DNA of 64,000 nucleotides from Microbispora catharanthi (GTDB lineage Bacteria; Actinomycetota; Actinomycetes; Streptosporangiales; Streptosporangiaceae). The translations under genes were made by a program, and so were the position numbers. The DNA is taken from positions 1 through 64,000 of the forward strand of contig NZ_VDMA02000015.1 in assembly GCF_006334915.2 (NCBI RefSeq). The letters run 5' to 3'. Below, piece by piece: positions 35,050 through 44,176 of this stretch; the stretch's first letter is position 1, and each line of letters starts with the position of its first letter. The notes beneath the pieces were generated by a model that saw only the letters and a list, made by a program, of their open reading frames with translations, did no database searches and had not been told where the DNA came from.

Positions 35050-35562
35050 TCAGTGCTCGAGAACGCCGTGTGCGGCCACAATGTCACTTGAAGCGTTCGG
35101 CCGCACCCCGGTGATGCGCTCGGCCAGCAGCAGCGCAGCGACAAGCCCGCCCTCCGACTTGTCGCCAACGAGTCCGAGCTCGACCCGGTCGGCCAGGTAG
35201 TCCTCCGGGATGCCGTCCTCGTCGCCGGGAAACAGCGGATCGAAGGACAGGATCCTGCGGCCGTCGGCGTCATGGTCGAAGGACGCGAGCCTGTTCACGT
35301 TGACGAAGACGCTCGCCGTGACCGTCCCAGCCGACAAGGGCCGCAGCACCTCGTCCAGCGTGCCGGCGTAGCCGTTCTCTTCGCTCAGAATGGTGCCGCC
35401 CTCGGCTGACCGGGCTGAGATGAGGCCCTCCTCGATCTCGCCTTCCTCGTCATCGCCGTCGAATACCTCGATGCCAAGGCGGGCCAGCGCCTCGTGCGGG
35501 GTAAGGCCGCAGACGAAGGTTGCGCAGAACGCATCGTCATCGAGCCAGTCGTAGCCGCTCAT
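35050..35562 (-). CDS. DUF6461-family protein
   Basis: A 170-residue acidic protein (MSGYDWLDDDAFCATFVCGL, then TPHEALARLG and SFDPLFPGDEDGIPEDYLAD). The DW opening, the TPHEALARLG segment and the final ITGVR segment fit DUF6461 as I remember it, a group common as accessory genes in actinomycetes and of unproven function. A frameshifted relative lies at 47261-47937, beyond the second attachment copy, so the family travels with these elements. Confidence 0.55.
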   Translation of the reverse strand: MSGYDWLDDDAFCATFVCGLTPHEALARLGIEVFDGDDEEGEIEEGLISARSAEGGTILSEENGYAGTLDEVLRPLSAGTVTASVFVNVNRLASFDHDADGRRILSFDPLFPGDEDGIPEDYLADRVELGLVGDKSEGGLVAALLLAERITGVRPNASSDIVAAHGVLEH

Positions 35563-36009
35563 GGGAATCCTGTTCTCTCCGGGAACAGATCATGGAGATC
35601 CTGGCATGCGAGTCCGACGAAAAGTCTGTACGCCCTTGATACGGAAATGACCTTTTATAGCCAGCTCGAGTGAGCAGGTTCGGAAGTCTCCGAACTGACG
35701 GCAACCGTTGACGGCAACGTCACCAGACGAAGGCGGACGCGGCCGGACTCACCTGGACACTCGGCCCCTGGTCACAGCACGTTTTCCCAGGACGTCGATC
35801 AGCTTCTAATCCGCGCCCGGGATGGTGGTCCGCATCGGGCCGTACGGGCCGCGTGAAGGCGCCCGGGGACAAAAGGTTCGCACGGCGCCGGGCACCGCCT
35901 TGATCATATGTCGGCGGGCACGAATAGACTGTGGGCCGCCACCGTCGCGGAACGCCGATGACCCGCCGCCGCCCCACGGGAGCGGCCGTCAGCGGGCGGG
36001 GAGGTCAGC
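35563..36009. other. Gene-free interval with the right arm-type repeats
   Basis: About 450 bases. It holds the repeat pair at 35695-35719 and, near the end, the GGGGAGG ribosome site (35997-36004) of the SARP gene. I see no convincing gene; a minus-strand frame at 35720-35977 lacks support. Confidence 0.5.
35695..35719. repeat. Arm-type repeat pair, right copy
   Basis: CTGACGGCAAC and TTGACGGCAAC at 13-base spacing, matching 33925-33949 in the same orientation. The two copies bracket the integrase relic and two cargo genes. Confidence 0.6.
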
Positions 36010-38808
36010 ATGGATTTCCGGCTCCTCGGCCCCGTCGAGGTATGGGACGTCGACGGACAGGTGGCACTCGGGCGGCGGGCGGAGCGGTGCCTGCTCGGGC
36101 TGCTGCTGCTCGACACCGGGCGGGTCATCCCCGTCGGGCGGTTACTGGACCTCCTGTGGGAGGGCGAGCCGCCGGACAACGCGCGCGGCGTACTGCAGAG
36201 CCACGTCGCGCGACTGCGCGGCACACTGGACCCGGACCGCACCGGCGGACGCGGGTTCCGGCTGCTCCGCCGAGGCGACGGCTACCTGGCCGAGACCGAG
36301 CCCGGCGCGGTGGACGTCCACCGGTTCCGGGAGGGCGTCGGACGGGGGCAACGGACGTCCGACCCGGGGGAGCGGGCCCGGCTGCTCCGGGAGGCTCTGT
36401 CCTACTGGCGCGGTCCGCTGCTCGCCGACGTGGCGAGCGAGCGGATGCGTGATCGGGTCGGCGTCGGGCTCGAGGAGCTGCGGCTGTCCGCGCTGGAATC
36501 CTGTCTGGAGGCCGAGCTGGACTGCGGCCGGCACCGGGAGCTGCTGCCCGAGCTCGCCGACCTGGTGCTGCGGCACCCCGACAGGGAGAGGCCGATCCGG
36601 GCCTACATGGTGGCGCTCTACCGCGACGGCCGTCCGCCCGAGGCGCTGGCGGTGTACCGCAGGGCGCGTGCCCACTTCAGCCGCGAGCTGGGCCTGGAAC
36701 CCACCGCGGAGCTGCGCCGGCTCCACCAGATGATCCTCGCCGGAGACGCCTCGCTGCATGCCCGGACGCCGGACCCGGCCCGTACGGCCGTGGTGCGGCC
36801 CCGCCCTCCGGTGCCGGCGCAGCTCCCGCCGGACCTCCCCCACTTCGTCGGGCGGACGGCCGAGGTCGCCCGGCTCGACGCCGTCCTCGCCGGGGCCGCG
36901 TCGATGACCGTCTGCTGCCTGTCGGGGACCGCCGGGGTGGGCAAGACGACGCTGGCCGTCCACTGGGCCCACCGCGTGCGGGACCGGTTCCCGGACGGGC
37001 AGCTCTATGTGAACCTGCGCGGCTTCGATCCGGACGCCGCGCCGGTGGATCCGTTCGACGCGCTGCGCCGCTTCCTGGGCGCGTTGAACACCCCGCCCGA
37101 GCGGATCCCCCAGGACTCGGACGCGCTGGTCGGGCTGTACCGCAGTCTTCTGGCCGGACGGCGCGTGCTCGTGGTGCTCGACAACGCGCGCGACGCCGAG
37201 CAGGTCCGTCCCCTGCTGCCCGGCGGGGCGAGGTGCCTGGTCCTGGTGACCAGCCGCGATCCCCTCACCGGGCTGGTCGCGGCGGAGGGCGCGCAGCCGC
37301 TCACGATCGGCCTGCTGTCGCCCGGGGAGGCCCGGGAGATGCTGGCCGCCCGCATCGGCGCGCCGCGGCTCGCGGCCGAGGGCGAGGCGGCCGACGATCT
37401 GGTCGCGCTGTGCGCGCGCCTGCCCCTCGCCCTCGCCGTCCTGGCGGCACGCGCGGCCACCGAGCCGGACCTGCCGCTGGCCGACCTGGTGGCGCGGGTG
37501 CGCGGCGCGGGCGCTGAGCTCGACCCGTTCGGCGGCGAGGACCGGGCGACGGACGTCCGGGGGGTCTTCTCCTGGTCGTACCGCACGCTCGGCGCGCCGG
37601 CCGCGCGCCTGTTCCGCCTGCTGGCGCTGCACCCGGGGCCGGACGTCTCCACGCGGGCCGCCGCCGCCCTGGCCGGGCTTCCGCACGGGCGGGCGCGCGA
37701 CCTGCTCACGGAACTGGCCCGCGCCCATCTGGTCACCGAGCACCTCCCCGGGCGGTTCGCCCTGCACGACCTGCTGCGCGCCTACGCCAGGGAGCTCGCT
37801 GACCGCGACAGCGCCGACGAGAGCCGTGCCGCGCCGCTGCGGCTGCTCGACCACTACCTGCACACCGCGCACGTGGCCACGATGGTCATCAATCCGCGCC
37901 CGGACCCACTCGGTCTCGCGCCCCCCGCCCCGGGGGCGGCCCCCCAGGAGCACCCGGACTACGACCACGCCATGACCTGGTTCGCCGAGGAACGTCCGGT
38001 GTTGCAGGCGATGGTCCCGTGGTCGGTGGCGAAGGGCTTCCCGGCGCACGCCTGGCGGCTCGCCTGGACCATGGTCGACTTTCTCGACCGGCGCGGCTTC
38101 TGGGACGAGTGGGCCAAGGCCGAGACCGTCGCGCTCGACGCGGCCCGCCGGACCGGGGACCTCGCCGGTCAGGCCCTGTGCCACCGCGACCTCGCCTCCG
38201 CGTACACGCAGATGCAGATGTTCGAGGCGGCGGAGGCGGACCTGCGCGCCGCGCTCGCGCTGTTCACCGAGCTCCAGGACGTGCGCGGCCAGGCGGGCTG
38301 CTACAACAACCTCGGCTGGCTCTACGGGGTCCAGGACCGTTACCAGGAGGCACTGGAGAACGCCGAACAGGCGCTGCACCTGGTGAGGCTGATCGACGAC
38401 ACGGTGGAGGAGGCCCGGGCGCTCAACTCGGTCGGTCAGAGCCACGCCCTGCTCGACCATCCCGAGCACGCCATCCTCTACTGCCGGGAGGCGCTGACGC
38501 TGTTCGAGCGTGCCGGCGACCTGCACGGGCAGGCCGCCGCTCTCGACGGGCTCGGGCTGGGGTATCAGAAGCTGCCCGACCCCGACGAGGCGGCCTCGTG
38601 CTACAAACGCGCGGCGGGCCTGTTCAGGAAGGCCGGCGAACGCTACTTCGAGGCGGACACGCTGTCGAAGCTCGGCGACGTGCTGCGCGCGGCCGGCGAC
38701 GACCGGGGCGCCCGCCTGATCTGGCATCAGGCCCTCGACATCCTCACCGAGCTGGACCACCCTGACCTGGCGCTGGTCCACGAGCGGCTGGCCGGCACGG
38801 GCACGTGA
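36010..38808 (+). CDS. SARP/AfsR-type transcriptional regulator with NB-ARC and TPR domains
   Basis: A 932-residue regulator. Residues 1-95 form the winged-helix OmpR-like domain (MDFRLLGPVEVWDVDGQVAL). The bacterial transcriptional activation domain follows to about 245. NB-ARC spans about 280-560 with Walker A GTAGVGKTT near 307 and Walker B RVLVVLDNARD. TPR repeats fill about 690-930. Such proteins bind heptamer direct repeats 11 bases apart and recruit RNA polymerase, with ATP and TPR domains gating activity. GGGGAGG precedes the ATG. Exactly such repeats occur upstream of the secreted genes at 39039 and 39583-43671, so these are the likely targets. No antibiotic cluster adjoins, which is unusual for a SARP. 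Confidence 0.93.
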   Translation: MDFRLLGPVEVWDVDGQVALGRRAERCLLGLLLLDTGRVIPVGRLLDLLWEGEPPDNARGVLQSHVARLRGTLDPDRTGGRGFRLLRRGDGYLAETEPGAVDVHRFREGVGRGQRTSDPGERARLLREALSYWRGPLLADVASERMRDRVGVGLEELRLSALESCLEAELDCGRHRELLPELADLVLRHPDRERPIRAYMVALYRDGRPPEALAVYRRARAHFSRELGLEPTAELRRLHQMILAGDASLHARTPDPARTAVVRPRPPVPAQLPPDLPHFVGRTAEVARLDAVLAGAASMTVCCLSGTAGVGKTTLAVHWAHRVRDRFPDGQLYVNLRGFDPDAAPVDPFDALRRFLGALNTPPERIPQDSDALVGLYRSLLAGRRVLVVLDNARDAEQVRPLLPGGARCLVLVTSRDPLTGLVAAEGAQPLTIGLLSPGEAREMLAARIGAPRLAAEGEAADDLVALCARLPLALAVLAARAATEPDLPLADLVARVRGAGAELDPFGGEDRATDVRGVFSWSYRTLGAPAARLFRLLALHPGPDVSTRAAAALAGLPHGRARDLLTELARAHLVTEHLPGRFALHDLLRAYARELADRDSADESRAAPLRLLDHYLHTAHVATMVINPRPDPLGLAPPAPGAAPQEHPDYDHAMTWFAEERPVLQAMVPWSVAKGFPAHAWRLAWTMVDFLDRRGFWDEWAKAETVALDAARRTGDLAGQALCHRDLASAYTQMQMFEAAEADLRAALALFTELQDVRGQAGCYNNLGWLYGVQDRYQEALENAEQALHLVRLIDDTVEEARALNSVGQSHALLDHPEHAILYCREALTLFERAGDLHGQAAALDGLGLGYQKLPDPDEAASCYKRAAGLFRKAGERYFEADTLSKLGDVLRAAGDDRGARLIWHQALDILTELDHPDLALVHERLAGTGT

Positions 38809-38911
38809 CGGCGCAGCCGGCGCGACCGCGATGTGATGCGGACTTCGCGCATCTGGAATCCTCCTCGTCGGCGATCCACACGATCGGCCATCGGGAGCAT
38901 CCGGCTCTCGG

Positions 38912-38929
38912 CTTGACATGCCCTTGACG
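38912..38929 (+). promoter_or_regulatory. SARP-type heptamer pair, site a
   Basis: CTTGACA and CTTGACG, start to start 11 bases, pointing towards the secreted gene at 39039, 110 bases before its ATG. Confidence 0.6.
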
Positions 38930-38975
38930 CGACCGCCCGCGACGACCCCTCGTCCCGCCCCCACGCCGCCGCGAG

Positions 38976-38993
38976 TGGCAAGCCTGTGTCAAG
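38976..38993 (-). promoter_or_regulatory. SARP-type heptamer pair, site b
   Basis: On the minus strand, CTTGACA (from 38993) and CTTGCCA (from 38982), 11 bases apart. It faces away from the gene at 39039 and lies 46-63 bases upstream of it. Confidence 0.6.
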
Positions 38994-39038
38994 CCGCCCT
39001 GGCGATGCTCTCCGGGACACGAAAGAAACGGAGACATC

Positions 39039-39455
39039 ATGAAGACCACACGGAAGCTCGCCGCAGCGGCGACCACGGCCGCCCTGGGCCTCAGCGTCCT
39101 CACCGCCTCGCCCGCCGAGGCCGGCGTCACCCGCAGCTTCAGCGAGTCGGCCTCCGATGGCAGCGCCAGCTGGGGCACGATCACCTTCAGCAACTACTCG
39201 TGGAGCGTGGACGCGTACATCTACCGCGACTCGAACGCCACGATCACGCTGGAGGTTTGCGGCCATCAGACCCTGAACAACGGCAGCTGGGGCCTGCTGA
39301 CCTGCAAGTCGGCCAGCAACGGCGGCTCTATCGGCTCGACCCGGCACGTCACCACCCTCAGCGGATCCGCGGACTGGGCCAAGGTCGGCATGGTGACCAC
39401 CTATCTCTACGTCAACGGCGTGTACGCCGACGGGGACTGGAACTACGCGTTCTGA
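39039..39455 (+). CDS. Small secreted protein of unknown function
   Basis: A 138-residue exported protein. The signal peptide MKTTRKLAAAATTAALGLSV is cut after SPAEA near residue 28. The mature part is rich in Ser, Thr, Trp and Tyr (TFSNYSWSVDAYIYRDSNAT), with two cysteines, and looks like a beta-sandwich. GGAGA precedes the ATG. It lies downstream of SARP-type sites and is followed by a 16-base-pair terminator. A role as an extracellular effector, adhesin or binding protein cannot be decided. Confidence 0.75.
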   Translation: MKTTRKLAAAATTAALGLSVLTASPAEAGVTRSFSESASDGSASWGTITFSNYSWSVDAYIYRDSNATITLEVCGHQTLNNGSWGLLTCKSASNGGSIGSTRHVTTLSGSADWAKVGMVTTYLYVNGVYADGDWNYAF

Positions 39456-39470
39456 CCTGGCCGGACGAAC

Positions 39471-39505
39471 GGCGACCCGGGCCGCTCCCAGCGGCCCGGG
39501 TCGCC
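39471..39505. terminator. Perfect 16-base-pair terminator hairpin
   Basis: GGCGACCCGGGCCGCT pairs with AGCGGCCCGGGTCGCC around a CCC loop. It lies between two converging genes and can serve both. Confidence 0.9.
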
Positions 39506-39582
39506 GGCAGCGCCTCCACGGGGAGGGACGGTGAGGCGGGGCGCCTCCATACGAGGTGCCCGCCTCACTGTCTCTGATGTGT

Positions 39583-42500
39583 CTACCAGCCTGTGTAGTT
39601 CACCTCGGAGCTACGGAGGTGGTTGCCGAGCACGGTGGCGAACTCCGTCGCCCCTCTCTTGGTGGGGTGCATGGAGCTGCGGCTCGCGCAGCGCACTCCG
39701 TCGCTGATGCAGCCGTCGAAAAGGTCACCGAAGTCGCCCGGGCCGGTCTTGGTGAACATGACGGGGTTGATCCATCTGTCGCTGTCGCACATCCCGTGCC
39801 CGGTGAACGCCGGCATGGAGTCGGCGAAGGACACCTCGAGCCCGGCGTCCCTCAGGATCCGGATGGTGTCCTTCGTCTCGTTGACCAGGTACTCGGCGAC
39901 CCCGTGCAGGGTCGCCCGCTCGTAGGTGTCGAAGTGCGCGCAGTCCGGCGCGGTGCCGAACACGTCCGGATAGCCCATGAGCACGATCTTCGCGTCCTTC
40001 CCGCGGGCCGCGTCGCCGTTCTTCGTCTGGGTCTCGATCTGCTGGAGGACGTTCGCGACATTCGCCGGTTCTCCCGACAGCGTCCGGTAGTTGAGCACGG
40101 CGGGGATGTCGGCCTCGAAGTGACCGTCGTCGTCGTTGCAGTTGAGGACGTAGCACTCCAGGATGACGTCGGACCACCTCGCGTCGTTGGCGCCGATCGA
40201 CAGGGCGACCAGCGTCGTGTTCTTGTTCAGGAAGCCGCTGTTGAGCTGGGCAGCCTCCCGGAACCTGCCGTCCGCGTGCCCGCGGTAGTCCGACCAGGAT
40301 CCGATCGGCTCATCCATCCACCAGTACTGCTCTTTGGTCATGTCCAGCGTCCAGGCGCCGGAGCAGGCCACGAACGCGAAGTCCAGCTTCGGGTCGAAGG
40401 AGTCGGCGAGCTGGCCGATGGTCTGGGTCTCACCCGGCAGGACCGTCTGCCTGATCCAGGCGTCCTTGCTGCGCCGGCAGGCGTTCCACCTGGGGGTCTT
40501 GTACTCGAAGTCGGTCTCGGGGTAGTAGTTGCCGACTCCTTCGCCTGAGGTGATGGAGTCACCCATGGCGACGACGAAATGCTTGGGTCGCTTCGCGAGC
40601 ACCTGGAAGGCGATCGCGTCCCAGGAGATGGCCGACGTGCCGTCGCCTTCCAGGTTCAGGTTGGTGAGCGACACCTTCGGGGTCCCGACGAACTGGAAGA
40701 CGCCCAGGTTGTACCACTGGTTCTGCTCCCGGCTCTGGTTGAGGTAGCGGGTCTCCGTGACGCCGTTGCCCAGGTCGACCTTGTACGGAGCCTGCTGCGT
40801 CTCCGCACGCCGTTTCGGGATGTGGACGAGGACACGGGCCCACCCGTTGATGGCCTGGTCCGGCTGCCAGGTGCCGGTCACCTGCATCACGCCGCCGTTC
40901 CTGGACCACGTCCGCGTGTACCCGAACCACTCATGGCCGCCGAACCCGTTGCCGAGCTGCTGGAAGTCGGCCCTGGCGGGCACCCTGCCCGCGGAGTCGG
41001 TGGCGAATTCGAACGTCAGGGTGCCGTGGTTGGTCCACCCGGAGTTGTCGCAGCCGCCGCGGATCGCCGGGACGGTCACGTCGTCGACGATCAGGACCTT
41101 CGTCGTGTCCCCGGTGACCGGTGGGAGTCCCGGCGTCAGGCACGGCGTCCACTGGTCGGTGGGCTCGACGCGTTCCGTTCCGGCCCAGGTCGAGTCGTAC
41201 CGCAGTGACGCCTCGTTGCCGCACGCCGACGGGCAGGTCTTCCACGTCTTGGGCAGGTGCCACCAGCACTTGGAGTCCGCCCGCTGGCACGTGCCTGGCC
41301 TGTTGTTCGAGGGCGGCTGGCATTCGTTGTTGTCGGGTCCCGCGGAAGCCGGCACGCAGAAGGCGTTGACGTCCACGAACGACGTGTTGAGGACGATGGG
41401 CACGACCTTGGTGCGGTCGCTGACGGAGGTCCACCAGGCGTAGTTGTACCCGCCCTCCGTGACGAGCTTGTTCGTGGCGGGGTCCAGGTAGGTCTTGGTG
41501 ATCGGCCACGCCGCCCAGCCCAGCACCTTCTCCTGGTAGGGCCAGTCCTGCGGGTGCGCGGCGTCGGCGTAGCTGTTTCCGTCCAGGAACGGGTGCCGGT
41601 CCTGCCGGTAGGCGGGGTTGGCGGGGTTGTTCAGCCAGCCCACACCCCACGCGCCGTTGTTCGGCTGGTTGTTGTCGTCCCGTCCCCACGCGTCGGCCTT
41701 GGCGTGCCAGCCCGAGTTGTACGCCCAGACGGCGAGATACCAGTTCTCGATCTTCGACGGGTCACCGTCGTTGATCTCCGCCATCCCGTCGGTGTCGGTC
41801 CAGATCTGGTTCCACTTGCTCGCCAGGGTGGACATCCCCGCGGCGATGTTGGTGACGTAGTCGAGGGCCACCCGCTTCTGCTTGTTGGCGTCCCACCTGG
41901 GGTCACCCGTTCTCATGTTGTCGGTCTGCTGGGAGATGCCGTACCCGCAGTCGGCCTTGGAGAAGTCGACCGCCCAGTCGTTGGTGGGGTCGCTGTCGTA
42001 GATGTTCACGCCGTAGTAGTTGCCGACGAGCGGGTTGCCGGTCTCGCCCTCCTGCACACTCCGCTGGGCCTGCCAGAGGTTGGACTCCTGCGCGAGGATG
42101 CCGAACATGATCGACACAGGGATGCGGCCGCCTCCCTGCAGGTCCGGGGCGGGGAACTCGGTCTGCGGGTTCCACCCGGGCAGCCCCGAGCCCTTCCAGT
42201 TGTTCGGGCGCGTCACCTGCAGCCGGTTCTTGAAGACGAGCTGGTCCACCGCCCACTCCACCTGGCGCCAATGCGGCTGGTACGCCTGGATCGCCGGGTC
42301 GTTGCGCGGGACGGCGCAGGTGTAGCCCTGGTCGACGGTCCCGGTGACGGCCGCGGTCACGGCGGCGCCCGCCGTCTTGGAGGTCAGCGCCAGCCGGGGG
42401 TTGGCCACACGTCCCGAGGAGGCGTCGGGGGCGAGGTCCGCGCCGGGCTGCACCTCGAAGCCGACGTCCGCCTTCGTCGCGACGACCCGCGCGGTGATGT

Positions 42501-43671
42501 CGACGGGCTCCCCGTCCGGCATGTCAGGGCTGACGCCGCGCTTGTCGTCGCCCTGGGAGGCGGCGGGGTCCGGCCGCCCGGCGGGTGGGGCGCCGGGTCC
42601 GGCGCGCAGTCCTCGCCGCGCCGCCGCCGTGATCGCCAGACCGCCCTCCGAGGACACGTCGGCCGTCGCCGGCGCGTCCAGCACCGACACGGCCTGGGGC
42701 AGGGCGCCGCGCCGCTCGGTCTTGCCCACGAGGAAGACGCGGCCGTTCGTGCCGGCGTGCACCGCCAGCTCGCCCAGGGGACCCGACGCCAGCTCCCGGG
42801 TCTCCCCGCGCAGGTACTGCCGGATCGTAACGGTCGCGCCGTCGCGCGCCGCGAAGGCCACGCCGCCGTCGGCGGTCGCGCGGAGGTCGAAGGGCACCGA
42901 GCCCGTGTCCGCGAGCTGCTTCAGCTCGCCGCCGGTCCGCACCTCCACGAGCCGCCGCCCGTGCGCCGCCACCAGCGTGTCTCCCACGGGGACGGCCGAG
43001 GTGACCTGGCCGGAGGCCACGACGGCCCGGGTCACGCGCTTGGTGGCGGTGTCCACCATGAGCAGGCGCGTGGTGTCGCGCTGCTCGCTGACGCCCTGCG
43101 TGAGCGCGACCGTGTCACCGGCGCCGCAGCCCGGGTTGAAGTAGGCGAGAGTCACCTGGTCCTTGAGCTTGGTGACCGCGCCGGTCTCGGCGTCGATGAT
43201 CGCGGCGAACGCGCCCCGGCTGAACAGCCAGGACCGGTTGGTGAAGTGGCGCGGCGCGTAGACGGCCACGATCTTCTTGCCGGATCCGGTCAGGCAGGCG
43301 TTGCCGATCCACTGGTCGGTGTCCATGCCGGGCTCGCTGAGCGTGGCGACGGTCCGCCACTGGTAGCCCGTTCCGGCCGTCGCCGTGAGCACGTGGAACC
43401 CGGTCGCGTCGCCGGCCGTGGTGACGGCGACATCGGTGGACTTCTGCCAGTTCGCGCCGAGCACGCGGTCACGCTGGGCCGGCTGGACGGACGATCGGTC
43501 GAGGTGTTCCGGCCGGTCCGCGGGCGGCTGGGCGGACCCCGGGGCGGCGGAGGCGGCCGGCGGGCTGGGCGCGGGGGCGGCCAGTGCGATGTTCGCGGGG
43601 GTGGTCAGTACGGACAGACAGGCGGCGATCGTGGCGCCGAGAAGCGGCAGCCGTCGCCGGTGGTGTCTCAT
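39583..43671 (-). CDS. Giant secreted protein: lysozyme-like, golvesin-like and SGNH hydrolase domains
   Basis: A 1362-residue exported protein. Signal peptide about 1-31 (LTTPANIALAAP). Residues about 60-340 repeat short beta-strands and look like a propeller. A lysozyme/transglycosylase-like domain spans about 480-690, with Glu in FGILAQESNLWQA and DCGYGISQQTDNM. A golvesin-like carbohydrate-binding domain follows, about 880-1010. An SGNH esterase spans 1034-1362, with VVAMGDSITSGEG (Ser), SIGANDARW (Gly/Asn) and SMHPTKRGA (His). It could cut peptidoglycan and remove acyl groups from one wall substrate. The ATG at 43671 has GGAG 4-5 bases upstream; the frame extends to 43827 without a signal peptide. 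It is preceded by SARP-type sites. A cell-envelope target is inference. Confidence 0.85.
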   Translation of the reverse strand: MRHHRRRLPLLGATIAACLSVLTTPANIALAAPAPSPPAASAAPGSAQPPADRPEHLDRSSVQPAQRDRVLGANWQKSTDVAVTTAGDATGFHVLTATAGTGYQWRTVATLSEPGMDTDQWIGNACLTGSGKKIVAVYAPRHFTNRSWLFSRGAFAAIIDAETGAVTKLKDQVTLAYFNPGCGAGDTVALTQGVSEQRDTTRLLMVDTATKRVTRAVVASGQVTSAVPVGDTLVAAHGRRLVEVRTGGELKQLADTGSVPFDLRATADGGVAFAARDGATVTIRQYLRGETRELASGPLGELAVHAGTNGRVFLVGKTERRGALPQAVSVLDAPATADVSSEGGLAITAAARRGLRAGPGAPPAGRPDPAASQGDDKRGVSPDMPDGEPVDITARVVATKADVGFEVQPGADLAPDASSGRVANPRLALTSKTAGAAVTAAVTGTVDQGYTCAVPRNDPAIQAYQPHWRQVEWAVDQLVFKNRLQVTRPNNWKGSGLPGWNPQTEFPAPDLQGGGRIPVSIMFGILAQESNLWQAQRSVQEGETGNPLVGNYYGVNIYDSDPTNDWAVDFSKADCGYGISQQTDNMRTGDPRWDANKQKRVALDYVTNIAAGMSTLASKWNQIWTDTDGMAEINDGDPSKIENWYLAVWAYNSGWHAKADAWGRDDNNQPNNGAWGVGWLNNPANPAYRQDRHPFLDGNSYADAAHPQDWPYQEKVLGWAAWPITKTYLDPATNKLVTEGGYNYAWWTSVSDRTKVVPIVLNTSFVDVNAFCVPASAGPDNNECQPPSNNRPGTCQRADSKCWWHLPKTWKTCPSACGNEASLRYDSTWAGTERVEPTDQWTPCLTPGLPPVTGDTTKVLIVDDVTVPAIRGGCDNSGWTNHGTLTFEFATDSAGRVPARADFQQLGNGFGGHEWFGYTRTWSRNGGVMQVTGTWQPDQAINGWARVLVHIPKRRAETQQAPYKVDLGNGVTETRYLNQSREQNQWYNLGVFQFVGTPKVSLTNLNLEGDGTSAISWDAIAFQVLAKRPKHFVVAMGDSITSGEGVGNYYPETDFEYKTPRWNACRRSKDAWIRQTVLPGETQTIGQLADSFDPKLDFAFVACSGAWTLDMTKEQYWWMDEPIGSWSDYRGHADGRFREAAQLNSGFLNKNTTLVALSIGANDARWSDVILECYVLNCNDDDGHFEADIPAVLNYRTLSGEPANVANVLQQIETQTKNGDAARGKDAKIVLMGYPDVFGTAPDCAHFDTYERATLHGVAEYLVNETKDTIRILRDAGLEVSFADSMPAFTGHGMCDSDRWINPVMFTKTGPGDFGDLFDGCISDGVRCASRSSMHPTKRGATEFATVLGNHLRSSEVNYTGW

Positions 43672-43785
43672 AACGCTCCAGGGGTCGGTATGACGGTGAG
43701 ACAAGGAGAGAGGAGAACCGAAGGCCGAAACCGTCACGCCGGGCGACGCCGGCCTATAAGGTCTCCGACAGCATCGCGAGACCGG

Positions 43786-43803
43786 CTTGACACGGGCTTG
43801 CCA
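43786..43803 (+). promoter_or_regulatory. SARP-type heptamer pair, site c
   Basis: CTTGACA and CTTGCCA, 11 bases apart, on the plus strand. It faces away from the minus-strand gene starting at 43671, 115 bases upstream. It is nearly identical to site b read in the same gene-relative direction. Confidence 0.6.
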
Positions 43804-43870
43804 TTCGCGGCCGTGCGCGCGCCTCACCAGGCCTGCGCGGCCGGGGCGTGCGGCCCTCGGGGCCAGGGGG

Positions 43871-43888
43871 CGTCAAGGTCCCGTCAAG
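43871..43888 (-). promoter_or_regulatory. SARP-type heptamer pair, site d
   Basis: CTTGACG twice, 11 bases apart, on the minus strand, pointing towards the giant secreted gene and 200 bases upstream of it. Gene-relative, it corresponds to site a. Confidence 0.6.
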
Positions 43889-44176
43889 CGAGCCCTTTCT
43901 CCCCACCGCACCGTCGAGACGGGAACCTGCCTGGTCGAGATCCGCCGCAGCCGTGGCCTGACTCAGCAGCAGGTGGCTGTAGCCGTTCCCAGCTCCATGA
44001 AAGGCGCGTAGGCAAGCCGGCGGTGGTCAAGCGATGCGTGTTCGCTCGCTGGTTACTCGCGTGTACGCGATACGGCACTGCACGCGACGTCATTACCCGG
44101 CAGAGCTCTGGGGACGATGACGGATGGAATGGTAGAAGGTGGCACGCGGTGGCAGCGGACGGCACCGATCAAGGGC

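Noticed and set aside
38912..38918. Ordinary sigma-70 -35 box (TTGACA) as full explanation of the heptamers
   Set aside because: Each has a second heptamer exactly 11 bases away, the pairs occur in both orientations at both loci, and no -10 box stands 17 bases downstream. A plain promoter does not explain the pattern, though overlap with a -35 remains possible.
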